A stretch of DNA of 64,000 nt, taken from positions 16,876,267 to 16,940,266 of the forward strand of contig OY540809.1 of assembly GCA_961205875.1 (NCBI GenBank). The letters run 5' to 3'. The DNA is from Sialis fuliginosa (taxonomy: Eukaryota; Arthropoda; Insecta; Megaloptera; Sialidae). Position 1 is the stretch's first letter, and each line of letters opens with the position of its first letter. This document shows, piece after piece, positions 13,111-25,800 of the stretch. The notes beneath the pieces were generated by a model. It made no database searches, was not told the origin of the DNA, and saw only the letters and a program-made list of their open reading frames with translations. The translations under genes and the position numbers were made by a program.

Positions 13111-14170
13111 AGTGTTTTTAAAAGTACTAAAGAAAATAAATAAATATGTATGTAGTGACAATTGTTATTAAATATTTAATTAATCACAATTTAACTGTTG
13201 GTAGATAAAATAAATTCTAAACGCTGATAAAATTTCAATTGCTAGGTTAAATTAAATATATTATTTAATTAAAATTTAAAATGTAACTGGGAAATAGGTA
13301 CCAGTATTGAATGTGATTTTAAAGTACGTATTTATTAATACATTTATCAGTTGGAAAAAACAAATAACGTACAATTAATATTGATATATATCACAATGTT
13401 GTAAGATACTGACAGAAATTATTTCATACAATTAGGTTAAGTTTCTCTTTTATTAATATTTTAACCTTTATTGTACTTTCTTAAAATTCACTTCAAATGA
13501 TTTTTTTAATTTTTAAAATACATATACATATATGTATGTTATAGAATCTCTTCTTTTCTATCATCGACTAACATTTTCCAATCATCAATAATCATTATAA
13601 ATTAAATTTATATGTAATTTTAATGTAAGGTTAAGTTAAATAAGAATTTTCATAATATATATTTTATCATTTAAAAATAGAGTGTGTGTTTCAATGAAGT
13701 ATTTATTTATCAATTCATTATTATTAATATACAAATTATAATGATCTCATTTGAAGATAGACATTTAAAAATTGGATGCAACTACATATTGATTAAAATT
13801 AAAATGTATTGTTTGAAGTGTGTATTTAAGTTTTTTTTTTCTATAACTATGTACCTTTTATGTTAATCTAGAATAGAAATTGAATTTCTCATTTGGTGTA
13901 AGATAAAATCTATAAATTCATATTTTTTTGACTGAATAAAAGTTTTAAAAATATCTTGTCTTTTTTTTGTACTGTACCTATTGAAATAGGAAAAAGGAGC
14001 ACTTATAGATTCAACACATATTGACGAATGTTCGTCCGTCTATCTATCACAAAGCAGAGATTTTGCATAATTATAGTAAAATGGTGTGCCAATAATAGCA
14101 TAGTTAGAACAGTTATTTTACTTCCATGTTCGAAAGAAATGGAAGTATAGTAATATACTACTTGAGAAAA
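13111..14170. other. AT-rich intergenic DNA, no gene seen
   Basis: Simple AT-rich sequence with no splice-bounded or conserved coding segment and no clear repeat ends. Confidence 0.5.
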
Positions 14171-14325
14171 GAGCAGATTCTGATTGTACTACCTTCAAAA
14201 CGAAAAGAAAAGTTAATTTCCGCATGGCGTCTGTGCGTGTGTATGTGTGTCTGGATGTAGAATTTTCTTTCGTTCACGATAACTACTGTAAATATGTACC
14301 AAAAATTACAGAATTTGAAGCTTCT
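14171..14325 (+). repeat. Empty-site copy of the repeat that carries an exon at 36.5 kb
   Basis: It runs from GCAGATTCTGATTGTACTAC through 'cgcatggcgtctgtgcgtgtgtatg' to GATGTAGAATTTTCTTTCGT and 'cgataactactgtaaa'. The flanking modules match 36489-36545 and 36885-36925 almost base for base. Here they are separated only by about 25 bp of GT-rich sequence instead of 340 bp with an exon. Confidence 0.75.
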
Positions 14326-14559
14326 GATATCTATTTATTTATTTATTTTCTTAAACCATTACAGGTATTGGATACAGTATAAAGAGACTGACTTACAAGT
14401 GAGTCTAGTGTTCTGGGAAAATTTGTTTTCGTCCCCACCCCTCTGGAACGTATCAAATGTATCTTATTGTTAGACAAAACCAATGAATACATATTTGCTC
14501 ATATTTACTTTATATTTTCAGTATTTTTATAAAAAATCTATTTTCTTGGTTTATCGGTT

Positions 14560-15210
14560 CGCCGCCCCTTCTGGCTGGGTACCCCGGGTGGTCGTCTCCT
14601 CCCCCCTCTCACTCCAAAGCCGGCATTGCTGTTATACATTAATAAAATATGTAACGCATTTTAATAAATATAAAATTATCAAAGTAACCTTTTTTCCAAA
14701 GCTTACTTGACTAATCTATCATTATCAATTTCTATGTTTGCTAGATTATTTCTATTAGGTGGTCTATTCACATTTTGATTTCGACGCAAAAAATTGTCCC
14801 TCCCTACATGGGCGTAGCCAGGGTGGGGCAGGCGCCCCCCCCCCCCTCTAGCTTGTGGACAAAAAGTAATAAGTAAATCAGTATTATTGTCCAAACAGAG
14901 ATATTTTTAGACTTCTATGATGTAAGTACATTGGATTTTTGAACGTAAAATATTTTGGATCCAGAAAATCAAATATCAAAGTTTTTTTTAATCACAATCT
15001 TTTATTTTTACATGTAAACTAAAATATCAGGGAAAATTAAAAATAAAATAAAAACATCTAAAGGCAAAGGTCGCAGTGTTAGCAACAGTGAAAACTGTGT
15101 TTTGTGTTAAAATAACTACCCCCAAAAGCATGGGCGTAGCTAGGCATGGGCAAGGGAGGGACGCTTGTCCCTCCCCCTAGCTCGTGAACTAAGAGTAACA
15201 AATGAATCAG
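14560..15210. repeat. Clustered 'gggcgtagc' transposon ends
   Basis: Two direct copies of a motif reading 'catgggcgtagccaggg...gcgcccccc' (about 14808) and 'catgggcgtagctaggcatgggcaaggg' (about 15130), each followed by '(t)agcttgtggac / tagctcgtgaac...aagtaa' and AT-rich sequence. These are typical termini of hAT-like non-autonomous elements in arthropods. A related GC-rich patch at 14560-14620 may be another fragment. No ORF is credible. Confidence 0.5.
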
Positions 15211-15507
15211 TTCATTGGCTAAATATTGACATTTTTAGATTCGAAAATTTAAATATCATTGTTTTTTTGTATTGCAATCTCTTGTTATAGCTATCAATGT
15301 ATACTATCAATTCAAATTAGATCGATTTTTGACATTAAATAAAAAAATTATAATCTATATCTATTTGCCTTTCAATCCGACCCGTTAGCGTTTTTCAAAG
15401 CATAACACAAATATATTTTCCGTTTACTTTTAGACAAAAATGAGCGAAATCGTAACTATAATTCAAAATGAATAAATTAAAAATTGGAAATTTACTTTAT
15501 TTTCAAT

Positions 15508-15880
15508 TATTAAGCGTAAAAGCTTTTACAACAAAAATTTCCAAGTAAAAACATTGCAACTGAACGCGAATGAAATATATACGCATTCTCTACGTTTGAC
15601 AGAAACCCAAAACTATTTATTTTGCTGCTTGGTGGCGCTAGGAGTATTTCTATCATTTCTATGCTGTTGAACGATGCGAGCGGAAATAAACAAACAGCGA
15701 GAGAGGAAATCATTTGTGTATGTTAACATTATTTGACCTACCTGAACGGCAACATACACACATAATTTTTTATGCACATCTATGGCACAGTACCTTTTGA
15801 ATGATATTTTCATTCACCCCCTTTTATAATAAATACTAAAAAAAAACATACGACAATTTTCGATGTTCATGTATTAATAT
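15508..15880 (+). repeat. Dispersed repeat, copy 1 (second copy in the HOIL-1 gene intron)
   Basis: The stretch with 'cgcattctctacgtttgacagaaacccaaaa', 'ggtggcgctaggagtattt', 'ggaaataaacaaacagcga' and 'tatacatttt/atacatggtg' recurs in the same orientation at about 26765-27140. Its apparent ORFs are therefore repeat-derived. Confidence 0.7.
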
Positions 15881-15884
15881 ATAC

Positions 15885-16040
15885 ATGGTGAGTCATTTTA
15901 ATTGATGAATTATTTTGGAAACAAAGCATTTTAGAGAAAATGTTTCAGACAAAAGTTTTATGGTTTCGAGGGGGCCATAAAATGGTGTTATTGGTTTGAC
16001 ATTGAAGAGTTATTTGAATGACACTCCCTATTTTTTATTT
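15885..16040 (+). repeat. 'TTTCAGACAAAAG' repeat family copy
   Basis: It shares GAGAAAATGTTTCAGACAAA and 'agttt(t/c)atggtttcgaggggg' with 32329-32746 (a complete element with inverted ends), 41130-41285 and, more weakly, 47745-47900. Confidence 0.6.
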
Positions 16041-16789
16041 TAAATTCTTATTGCTTACCTCGAGAGTTTTCCAAAACACTATAGACAAATGTTTTTTCGT
16101 GAAGTACTTTTCGAGTTATAAAGCTTCAAAGTTGCAATATTTTGATAAAAATACAAAATAAATAAAAAAATCCTGGTGTTTTAAAAAGAATTTTAAATAT
16201 ATATTAGTAATTTTGCAGAACCTGTCTACCGTGTAAAACGAAAACCGTATAGTAATACACATGCAAAAATTAATTTAAAAATTAAAGATCATGTTATTTT
16301 AAAAAGAACTGTTCGGTGCCATTGAAAAATAACATGTGGTTAAAAAATGGTGTTGATTTTTTTATATATGTCCAGATCGTCCAGATGCTGAAATAGTAAA
16401 TTAAATAAGTTTTTCTGTCATTGCTGATGTAAATACAATGTCATTAAATCTGTCTTCTTGTATTTATAATTTGGCAGTACAATGTAACTAATAAAATCTA
16501 AATGTGAGCGAAAAATTATCAAAATATAAATTTACATAAAAAGTTGATATAACTATTTTGAATCTACAAAATAATAATTTTATAATTAAAAAAACAATAA
16601 TACCAGTATTTGTATTTTAATATAATGTAAATTCGTTTTCCTAAAATAAATATTCTCCACTTCAGTCAAGTAAAATGTTTTTCGGATTTTATTATGAAAT
16701 TGTATATTTTAATAAATTTAATAAAAAAATTAAAAAATCCATTGTTTAATAACATTAATCATAAGCCTCTTAATTATGGCTTTTTTATT

Positions 16790-17235
16790 TATTGCTTCCG
16801 CGCAATATCGAAGATACTAGAAGCTTTGTGATCGTTTCAGATTGAGACAAGAAAAATGTTCTCTGATTTCAAAATTTTAAATTGATCTTTCCGTTTCACG
16901 TCAAGACAAACACTTTTCGTGTTGTCCCCTGAATCCTTGTTACACGCATAACTCATGAACCACTAAACCGATATTATTGAAATTTGATCGGATGGTTGGG
17001 TCTGACTTGAGTACGGTCCCATTTGAAAATCATCAAAATCGTGTGTACGGGGGAGGGGTGACATCCCAAAATATTTATTTTTTCAAGATATCTTAAGAAC
17101 GACACATGTTACGTGAAAATTTTATAGAATATTGTTTGTATAGAGCATTAAATTTTCTATAATATAGGTCTACAACGTTTGTTGTAAAATATTCCCTTAC
17201 AAAGATTTATCTCAATTTATTTTTAAAATTCGTGA
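16790..17235 (-). repeat. Repeat family X, copy 1
   Basis: Reverse orientation relative to the copies at 28831-29395, 42316-42857 and 55895-56235. Shared modules are 'atcgaagata..agaagctttgtgatcg', 'gatctttccgtttcacgtcaagacaaac', 'ataactcatgaaccactaaaccgatatt', 'ttcaagatatcttaagaacgacacatg' and 'ctacaacgtttgttgtaaaatattccc'. No coding content. The text resembles LINE-type 3' regions, but I cannot place it in a class. Confidence 0.7.
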
Positions 17236-17545
17236 TTTTACCGGTGACTACACCGGCACCGTCAAATGCTGCCGACGTTGAACTCAACAATCGGATAAGT
17301 ACCTTACAGTCAACAAAGGATGTACCCAATACTGTTTTTCTTTTATATTTGTGATTTATATACTTCCTTCTGAGGTATAATAACCCAAGAAGGTAACGCT
17401 TATTGAACGCTGAAGACATGTTTCTATCACCACAGCTATAACTCAACTGCACCGGCACTGAGAATGCCGGTGTGTAGAAAAAGAGCCATGGCCGGTGCCG
17501 ATGCTTTCATCAGCAACAGCACCGGTTTTGCCGGTGTGTGGAAAA
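17236..17545. repeat. CCGG-rich foldback segment
   Basis: Repeated 'acaccggca' and its complement 'tgccggtgtgt' occur in both orientations (about 17245-17270, 17450-17475, 17500-17535). This is a much higher GC content than the flanks. It is probably a small palindromic element; ends and target site are not clear. Confidence 0.5.
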
Positions 17546-17705
17546 ACGGTCTTAGACTAGTCCGACAGCTCAATAGTAAAATTGATATCTGTGCGGGTTA
17601 AGTATTTGTGGGTGAGTGGGTATTTGGTTATTCAACAAGGATAAAAGGAGAATTAGGATGTTGCTGATGGGCCGATCATAGCAGGTTTACAAATAGGAGG
17701 GCTTT
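17546..17705 (+). repeat. SINE-like repeat, copy 1
   Basis: The segment 'ctagtccgacagctcaatagtaaaattgatatctgtg' then 'aggagaa..aggatgttgctgatgggccgatcata' recurs at 49208-49370, with a partial copy at 24102-24140. The head resembles the A-box half of a tRNA, which suggests a tRNA-derived SINE. I could not find a matching B box. Confidence 0.45.
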
Positions 17706-17789
17706 TATCGTCTATTTTAAATCCACGATTTAACGTTAATCCTAATTCTAATCACGGTTAGTTTACGGCCGATTAATTAATTGTGATTA

Positions 17790-18110
17790 TTTTTTAGGAT
17801 GCCGTAGAAAACTAATCTGTCTAAATAAATTTTATACCGATTAAGATGAAATTTGGTATACGAACGAAGACTAATAATCCAAAAACAGAAATAATAAGAT
17901 TTTTGAAAAAAAATGTTTTTTGGGCCCCCTTCCCATAGACTGAAAAATATATTTAAAAAAAATTCACTTAATCCATTAAGTGGGGTGTCTTTATACAGGG
18001 CTCTTAAAATGCAACAAAATATGTTTTATGACCTTTTGATTTTAATCCTTCAATGTCGTTATCAGAGCGGGTTAAAAAAATTTTAGACTAAATCTAAAAA
18101 TTGTTTTTTT
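17790..18110 (+). repeat. Repeat family Y fragment
   Basis: Contains 'gccgtagaaaactaatctgtc', 'ttggtatac' and 'gggccccc..cccatagactgaaaa..ttcactt...aagtggggtgtcttta', shared with the copies at 51410-52000 and 53400-54490. Confidence 0.6.
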
Positions 18111-19875
18111 AGATTTATGTGATTATTTTACAAATTTTACTCGAGATTAAGCTAAAATCGACATTTGTTGTTTAATTAATATCTCTATGGAAAAAATCGT
18201 AGATCAAATCTAAAAAGCATTATAAAGCTGAAACTATACTTTTCCAAATAACATAAAAAGATTTTGTCTAAAAATTGTTTTAATTTCTCACACCTTAATT
18301 ATTTACAGAACTTTTAATTTTTTCTAAAAATATTTTGAATCCTTAATTACTCCGATTTAAAAAATGTATAAATAGGAATATAAAAATGTTTATATAGGTA
18401 AAATTACTCATTTCTGTAAAAACTGCAAAAACACTGTTTTGACAATTATTAAAAATTATGCATCCGACATAAAAGTCAATCCATCTTTCTTTACCAAATC
18501 AAATCTCAATAGTTTTCATCTTTTATAACATACGGCATAAAATATCACCTTTGAATAAATATTTATATCCTATCTCTTTCTTTTCATCGTAAGCACGAAA
18601 CATTTGTCTTTTTTTAACAGAATTAAAGAGTGTTAAGATCAGAGAGAAATATAAGATGTTGCTAAATTTAAACCACGGGCAGCGAACTGTAGACCACTGC
18701 TAGAAATTTATAAGCTTTGGTAAAGTTTAGGAAGACAATCTAGAATGTGCTTCAAATCAAGCAATGTAAATAATCAAAGCCGATGTATTGACAAATTATA
18801 AATAACATGATAAACTATAACATATTTAAATAAACATAAATTCATATTAATAATATTATAATCACAATTGATAATAATAATAAGTTAATTAATAAAAAAC
18901 AAGTGAAAATAAATATATGTTTTAATTTTTTTATGGATATTAATAATTGTTTATTGTTGATAAAATAAAAAATTCATAAAATATTGCAGTGAACAATTAA
19001 AATAATTGTATAGTTTTCGTGTTAAATTAATATGGTTATTTGTTTATATTTTATATCAATAAAGTGTTTAATAAATATCTATGTTGTGGTGTAAATTTTT
19101 ATTATCGAAGTAATAACTTAAATGTTTGTGATAGTATGTGGTTAAAAAAATTAATTAATCCAATACATTTAGTTGATAAAAAAATTAGAAAGAAAATAAT
19201 TTAAAAAAAACTTACATAATTTTTCAAATACATTGTGATTTAAATTGACCAAAAAAAATTACCACATGGTATTTAGTTTATTTTATAAATGTAATTTGAT
19301 ATTTTTCTAAATTATTTGACATAAGCAAATAAATAAATATTTTTAATTTTCGCAAATACTTTAGCATATGAATTCAAAATAAATAACTATTTACAAAAGA
19401 ATATTGAAATGTATTTCAAGAATATACACAAAAACGTTTTATTGCACTCAACACATTAAAAAAATCGTGGACTTAAATATCTTTTATAATTATATTCTTT
19501 GTCAATGTTAATGGCACCACGTGAGAGGAAGTGGATTGATCATAGTGTAAACCAAAATAGCTGAAAAAGAAGCAAAGAATTAAACGCATCATACAATCAT
19601 CAACTCCATCTGTGCGCTGGTAGACTAAACTAAACAGTGAGAAAAAGTGAAAAAGCTCAATCGGAGCAGGCCATGTACACGCGCGAGCATTTGAACTAAA
19701 ATATATTTCAAGAATCGCGTCACCTTGGCACCTGGCCAAGCAGGCATCGGCCGATTCGTGATCTGATTCTATTGTATACAAAATAATTTTCAATCAAATA
19801 ATGTTTGGTTGTCTGCTATCAATGATAAGGTGGGAGGTTTAAGGAATATCACCGAATCACAGTTATAATTATAAT
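18111..19875. other. AT-rich upstream region of the HOIL-1-like gene
   Basis: No ORF of substance. The last 300 bp (19570-19875) are less AT-rich and probably hold the promoter and 5' UTR. No TATA box or initiator can be named with confidence. Confidence 0.4.
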
Positions 19876-22800
19876 ATGAGTCGTCTTGCCCAAAATATAC
19901 CAGCGGAACTGCACCGTACGGAATTCTCTTACCCGTCGTCACCGCCACGTCACGAGAAAAGTGAGCAAAACAACGAAAATATACGATACCAAGTGCACAA
20001 ATCATCTTCACAGTCTCAGTGCAAACAGTACGTGTCCCAGCACCCGGACATTGGTGCCAAACGGTCGTCGAGCGGAATATTTTCACTATTCAAATGGTTC
20101 AACAACAAAAAGATTGACCAAAAAAGAGACGAGGATAGTTCTGACTCCAGTAGTGATTCATCGCATGAAGATGACGATTTTGAAACGCGTAACAGGAATT
20201 TCCAAGTGAAAAGAGATCAAAGTTCGGAAAGTGTTGATACTTTGTTTAGTACCGCGACTGTTGCGTCCTTCACTTACGTGCCCCCCGCTGTGTACCGCCC
20301 TTATGGTGCTGCCAACCCACCGGAACTCTTCCTCGCGCCTACACCGGAAACAGACACTCATCACCGGCGGATGAAACAATTAGAGAAAGTTAGGGAACAA
20401 GATAAAAATGTCAGTTTAAGAAAAAAATATAAATTATTTTCTAGTGAAACAACAACAAAAACAAGTGACAGTTCAAAGAAGAGTAGAGTTAGTGTAATAA
20501 CTCATGAATATGGTAAAGTGATATCAAGTTCTTTAGATAAAAATAAAAACAAAAACAATTTACAAGTGAACAATCATGAATACAGTGAGTTAAGTTTACC
20601 GCTATTCAAATCTAAAAATAAAATAATGGAAAATGGCGAGACAGAATGTGAAGATGACATAAAAAACAAAAAGCATAGAAGAACAGTGAGTGATAGTTGC
20701 AAGGATAAAAAAGCTGGCGCTTATTGTCACGTGAAAGGTAAAAGGAAAGCACCTGCCCCTCCAAATCAAAACCAGTCAGACATTTCTAAAAACGGAGAAG
20801 ACACCATGAAATCAACTAATACGACTTTATCTCGAAAACAAAAGAGGCAAGCTCCATCACCTCCAAATAATGAAAAATCTAACAACAAAGAAACAGCTAT
20901 TATAAATAAAAAAATGCAATATGTATCATCAATTCTTAACAAAGATTTTGAACAATCATCTGAAAGCCCTAGTTCTAATTTAACTCAAGAACAAAAAGAT
21001 TTACTCATAACTAACATAGCAAAATTGCAGTCACCAAAATACACAGCAATGGAAAACTCGACATCAAGAACATCTGATAGTGTTAAATCACAAAGCGTCA
21101 TGTCTAATGACACATTGAAAATTGAACACGGCGTACTGAAATCGGTTAAAGAAGTTGTAAAACAGGAAACAAAACAAGAAGTGAGTCAACCCAAATTAGT
21201 AGCACCTGTATCTCCAATATCTCCCAGACCTTGGTACAAACGAACGCTATCGAATAAAGAAAATACTGGATCTCATCATAAAAAGGATACGTTCAAATAC
21301 AGTAAATCTGAAGATTACTCGGGCCTTCGGGAGTCTAAGTTAAGTAATATGTTTTCAATGTTTAGTTCATCAAGTGAAGAAAGACGTCATAACGAAAACA
21401 GAAAATCTGGAATATCGATTCTAGCAAATATCAGTGAATTAGATCGAGAAGCTGCTATGATAATACAGAAAGAACATTACAAAGAACAAGCGAAACTAGA
21501 TGCAAGAAATGAATCGTATTATTCACCATCTAATTCGCAAACGGATGTGCCTGCTTTTTTGAATATGAATGATCAGAAAACACCCCCGAAAAGTTCTTTA
21601 AAAAAAGGATCAGCTCGAGAACTAATATCGAGATTTAATGCCTTGACAAATGTTACTAGAGTCAGTATGAACACTTCATTTTTCTCTTCGTCAAAAGAAA
21701 CAGATAGCAAAAATAATAAAAGGTTTTCTTTCGCCTCTCATGAAAATCAATCTGACAGCAAATACTATGAAAAAAATATTTATCATGGTGTGGTAACTCC
21801 TCCTATGAAAAGAAGTATTTTTAATTTAGGAGGTTTTACAAACGAAGAAGCAGGTGTAGTTCATGAAAATGTAACAAAACCTTCAAATATGGATAAAATT
21901 GAAAATGACTTTGAAATCAAAATGGTAAATACTTCAGCTAATATTAGCAAATACTTTGAACCTAAAAATAAACATAATACTCCTCCAACTTCATTACCTT
22001 TAGAAGAAAAAGTGTTTATGCCTAAACCTAACGCACCTCCTTTGACGCCAATGAAACCGTCTGCACCTCCACTTACTCCAATGCACAATCCACAGAAAAC
22101 AATTGTAACAGATGTACCTAAGACAGAGATCAATGAAGAAGAAAAAAACACAACTTGGGAATGTGGTCGATGTACATTACAAAACGAACGATTTGATACA
22201 AAATGTACTGCGTGTGGTTTTTGGAAACCTTTGGCTAACATTGGAAATATAGAAAAGTATTTAGCACCTGCTCCTGCACAGTTGGAATTAAATAAACAAA
22301 AGATCAATATCGAGAAGAATGGAGAGAAAGAAACCAAAATATACACAACAGAAACAGTTGTAACTGAAACACAATTTGGAGCCGATACAAATCTTGAAAA
22401 TGAAACTAACTACGCAAGATCTTTTGCTGAAAATGTTTTTAAACAAATTGAAATGGATGAAGACAATGATGACAGTGTTGGTAAAGAAATGGTTATTAAT
22501 GAAGCAAATAATATTGAAGGTGAGCCTACAGTAGAAGAAATGAGACAATTGCGTTTAGCTAAATTTACACAAAATGAAAAACCTATCGATAAAATTCAAG
22601 AAACAGTTCCTTCATCACCAAAAAGTATTCGAAATAATTTCAACTATAATAAACCAACTGATTTTTCAGCTATAAGTAAAACACAAGTTACTGTTCTACC
22701 AAATAAAGTTATGACTGAAGAACAACAGAAATTAAGAAAAATGTTAAAAGAAATGAAAGATTCACTGCCTAAAAAACGTAAAAGTATACCTGATCTACAA

Positions 22801-25800
22801 AGAAAAGTTACTATAGATCCAGATTACGCAATCAAAGAAGATATCGAACTAAAAATTGAAGAAGTAGATGAAACAAGTGCTTCAACTCCAGTGCCTGAAG
22901 TAGTAGATATCAGTAAAGGGGCGATTCCAAAAGTGGTTAAAGAAGAATCTTGCATAAATGATATTAAACCAAAAATTGTAAATGAAATTTTAAAGAAAAG
23001 TGAAGTGTCTGAAGATTATAAAAACAATGACAAAACTGAAATTTTTATCATCACACAAGAAGTATCTTACGAAAATATTAAAGTTCGAAAAGATAACGTT
23101 AATGCCAGTAAACCAATTAAAGTATCAGCTGGTTCGCAGACACAAGCTTCAGTCTGGCCCAGAATTGATAAGAAACCACCTAAAGGTAAAGAAGCGTGTA
23201 TATTACCTGTATCAGTTCAAGAAATATCCGCTAAATCAAGTGGAGGTATCTCCAAAAGCAGTTCTTTCGGTAAAGGTACGTTCGAGCTAATTAGACCAAA
23301 AGATTTTGCTGGTATTACAGCTACGAACACATCATCGTCTGTTTCACCTTCACATACATACGCTAATATTTCTGAACTCACTGAAAAGAAACTTAATGAT
23401 GATACAACTCCATCTGATAAACCAGAGATGTCTACTTCATCTTCGTTACAAAGCATCAGTAGCACTATTTTCTCTGAAGAAGATGTACTATCGGCAAAAT
23501 TAAGCGATCCGGAAGGCCTGAAAGATTTTAAAGCGACACTGAAAAAAGATAAACATGATGCTACTACACTTGCAATAAATCGACTGTTGAGAAGACTAGA
23601 AACTGCAATAGCTGGAGGTCAACACGTTCAAGCATCAAAATTAGCCAGAGATCTTGCTAGATTGAAAGTCAATTGCTCGGTGACGAAAAAGAAGATTGTT
23701 TCATATAGTGAAAACATGATAACGTAAGTAAACAAATTTTATTAACAGCTCATGCAAATTGCAACGTGAAATTTATTACAAATCTTTCCTTAGAATATTT
23801 TTACGATCATTTCTTCCCTAGTTAAAAGAGTTCAAAATTAAATGTATGATTTTTACTTTGATCGCAAATAACTCGATTAAAAATTGTCATACAGTGTTAC
23901 ATAAAAACTAGATTTGGCTCTCAAAATTGTTTTGCTCATTTTTGAAGATAGCAAAATATTTTAGGTGTCAGCGAGCTTTTTCATTATCAAATTCGTTTTC
24001 AGCGACCAAAAATAGATTAAAAAATATAATCTAGTTAAGACTACAAAAACTTTTTTGTGGGCCTGTAAATTAGTAACATTTTTTTTTTGACACTTAATGT
24101 CGGTAGGCTATAGTCTAGTCTAGTCCGACAGCTCAAAATTAATCTGTGTATTTTCATATTTCAGAGCCGACATGTACGTTGAAGACCAAGTATCTCATCA
24201 AGGCCCAATACCGTTACGTGTTGACCCACAGATGACTGTTGCTGATCTTAAGCAGAAAGTTGCCCAGGAGTTTGAGATTCCATCTCACGTCCAAAGATGG
24301 ATCTTAGATCGTCAATTGGCAAACGATGAAGAAAGTACACTTGAAGAATACAATGTTAACTTCAACGGTTGTCCTTTGTTCTTATATCTTGTTGCACCAG
24401 GTAAATAAAAATCACCAAGAAAGTATTTATTATCAATATTATAAGTTATTTTATCGTTATTCGGTCATTTTTTGGGTTCCGAAGAAACCCCATTAATCTC
24501 ACTTTGTCGTCCCGACCGTCAATTTCGGTCAAAGTAAAATATCTCGTTAACTATATAAGATAGAAACTTGAAATTTTTACTGAACACGTAAAATTATGCC
24601 CTTTAGACAAAGATGTAAAAAAATTAAAAAATCAAGTGACATGTAAAAATGTATAAGAACTAGTAGAACTTGAATCTCTTTCTTATTTATTCCAACTCAA
24701 AAATGGCGTCTACAAGGAATTCCAAGCAGTAATTAATTTTGCCCCCCCCCCCCCCCCTATCTCGGTAACTACTAGCTCAAAAATTCTATAAAAAAAAATA
24801 GTAACAGAGCTTTGGTGATACTACCAACGACAATTACTAAAGTTAACAATATCATTTCAAATTTTGGAGAAATAGAAAGGGGCGACATAAAATATATTTT
24901 TGTATTTTCATATCTAGACATGTGGGGTGTCAAAATGTAGATCTCAATCTGTAAAATTTAACCCTATACAGTAAGTACCTTCGGAACGCTTATGGCATAC
25001 ACCCATGTGTGTCTTGACCGATTTTTTAATACTTGTATCTAGTCATTTTGCCTGTGTTAAAATCAACTGTAATTTTAAATTTAAATAATATACTTAATGT
25101 ACTTATTATTTCAATAAATATTTTTTGAAATTTTTGTGTTTTTATTACTTACAGATAAAGTGAAAATTCTTATGAGTGGGATATTATTAAAATTTCATAA
25201 AATTATATTTGGTTGACACATTTTATATTCAATTATTATTTGTGGAGGGTATTTTAAAATTAAATTCATAATTAATTCTATACAGATGGAGAGTGCGAAG
25301 AAACATTAAAAAGAGTATCAGCTCGAGTAAAATCGAATACAACCGAACCAGTACCGAGCACATCTAAACAAAACGGTGATATTATCGAATCTTCCAGTGA
25401 ATCTGAGAGCGAAGAAATCAACGAACCTGAAAGCGATAATGAAGAAATCGAAGACAATCTTGATCCTAATATAAACTGGAGATGCCATTTTTGTACTTTA
25501 GTTAATACTGTAGATAGGCCAGGATGTGAGGCTTGCAGTGCTGATAGACCAGGTAAACTTTTGATATTTCAAGTTGAATAAGTCATTGGATGAGTTGGAA
25601 ATATTGTAGTAGCCTTTATACAAATATAAAGATGATTGGGGCATTTTAAAATGCCACCGCGAAACAAACTGATAAATTTTAAATTAGTCAATAGTGTTTT
25701 GTTTTCAACTTTAAGACCCCTTACACATTAACGACTTTTAGTCGCGCTAGTGAAAATCGCTAGTGTGTAAGGGGTCTAATACCTTTCAAAATACATATAT

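Noticed and set aside
19473..20086. Minus-strand ORFs of 98 and 106 aa upstream of the HOIL-1 start
   Set aside because: They overlap the promoter and first codons on the opposite strand and show no recognisable domain or splice structure.
21861..22346. 161-aa minus-strand ORF
   Set aside because: Shadow of the HOIL-1 exon 1 coding strand.
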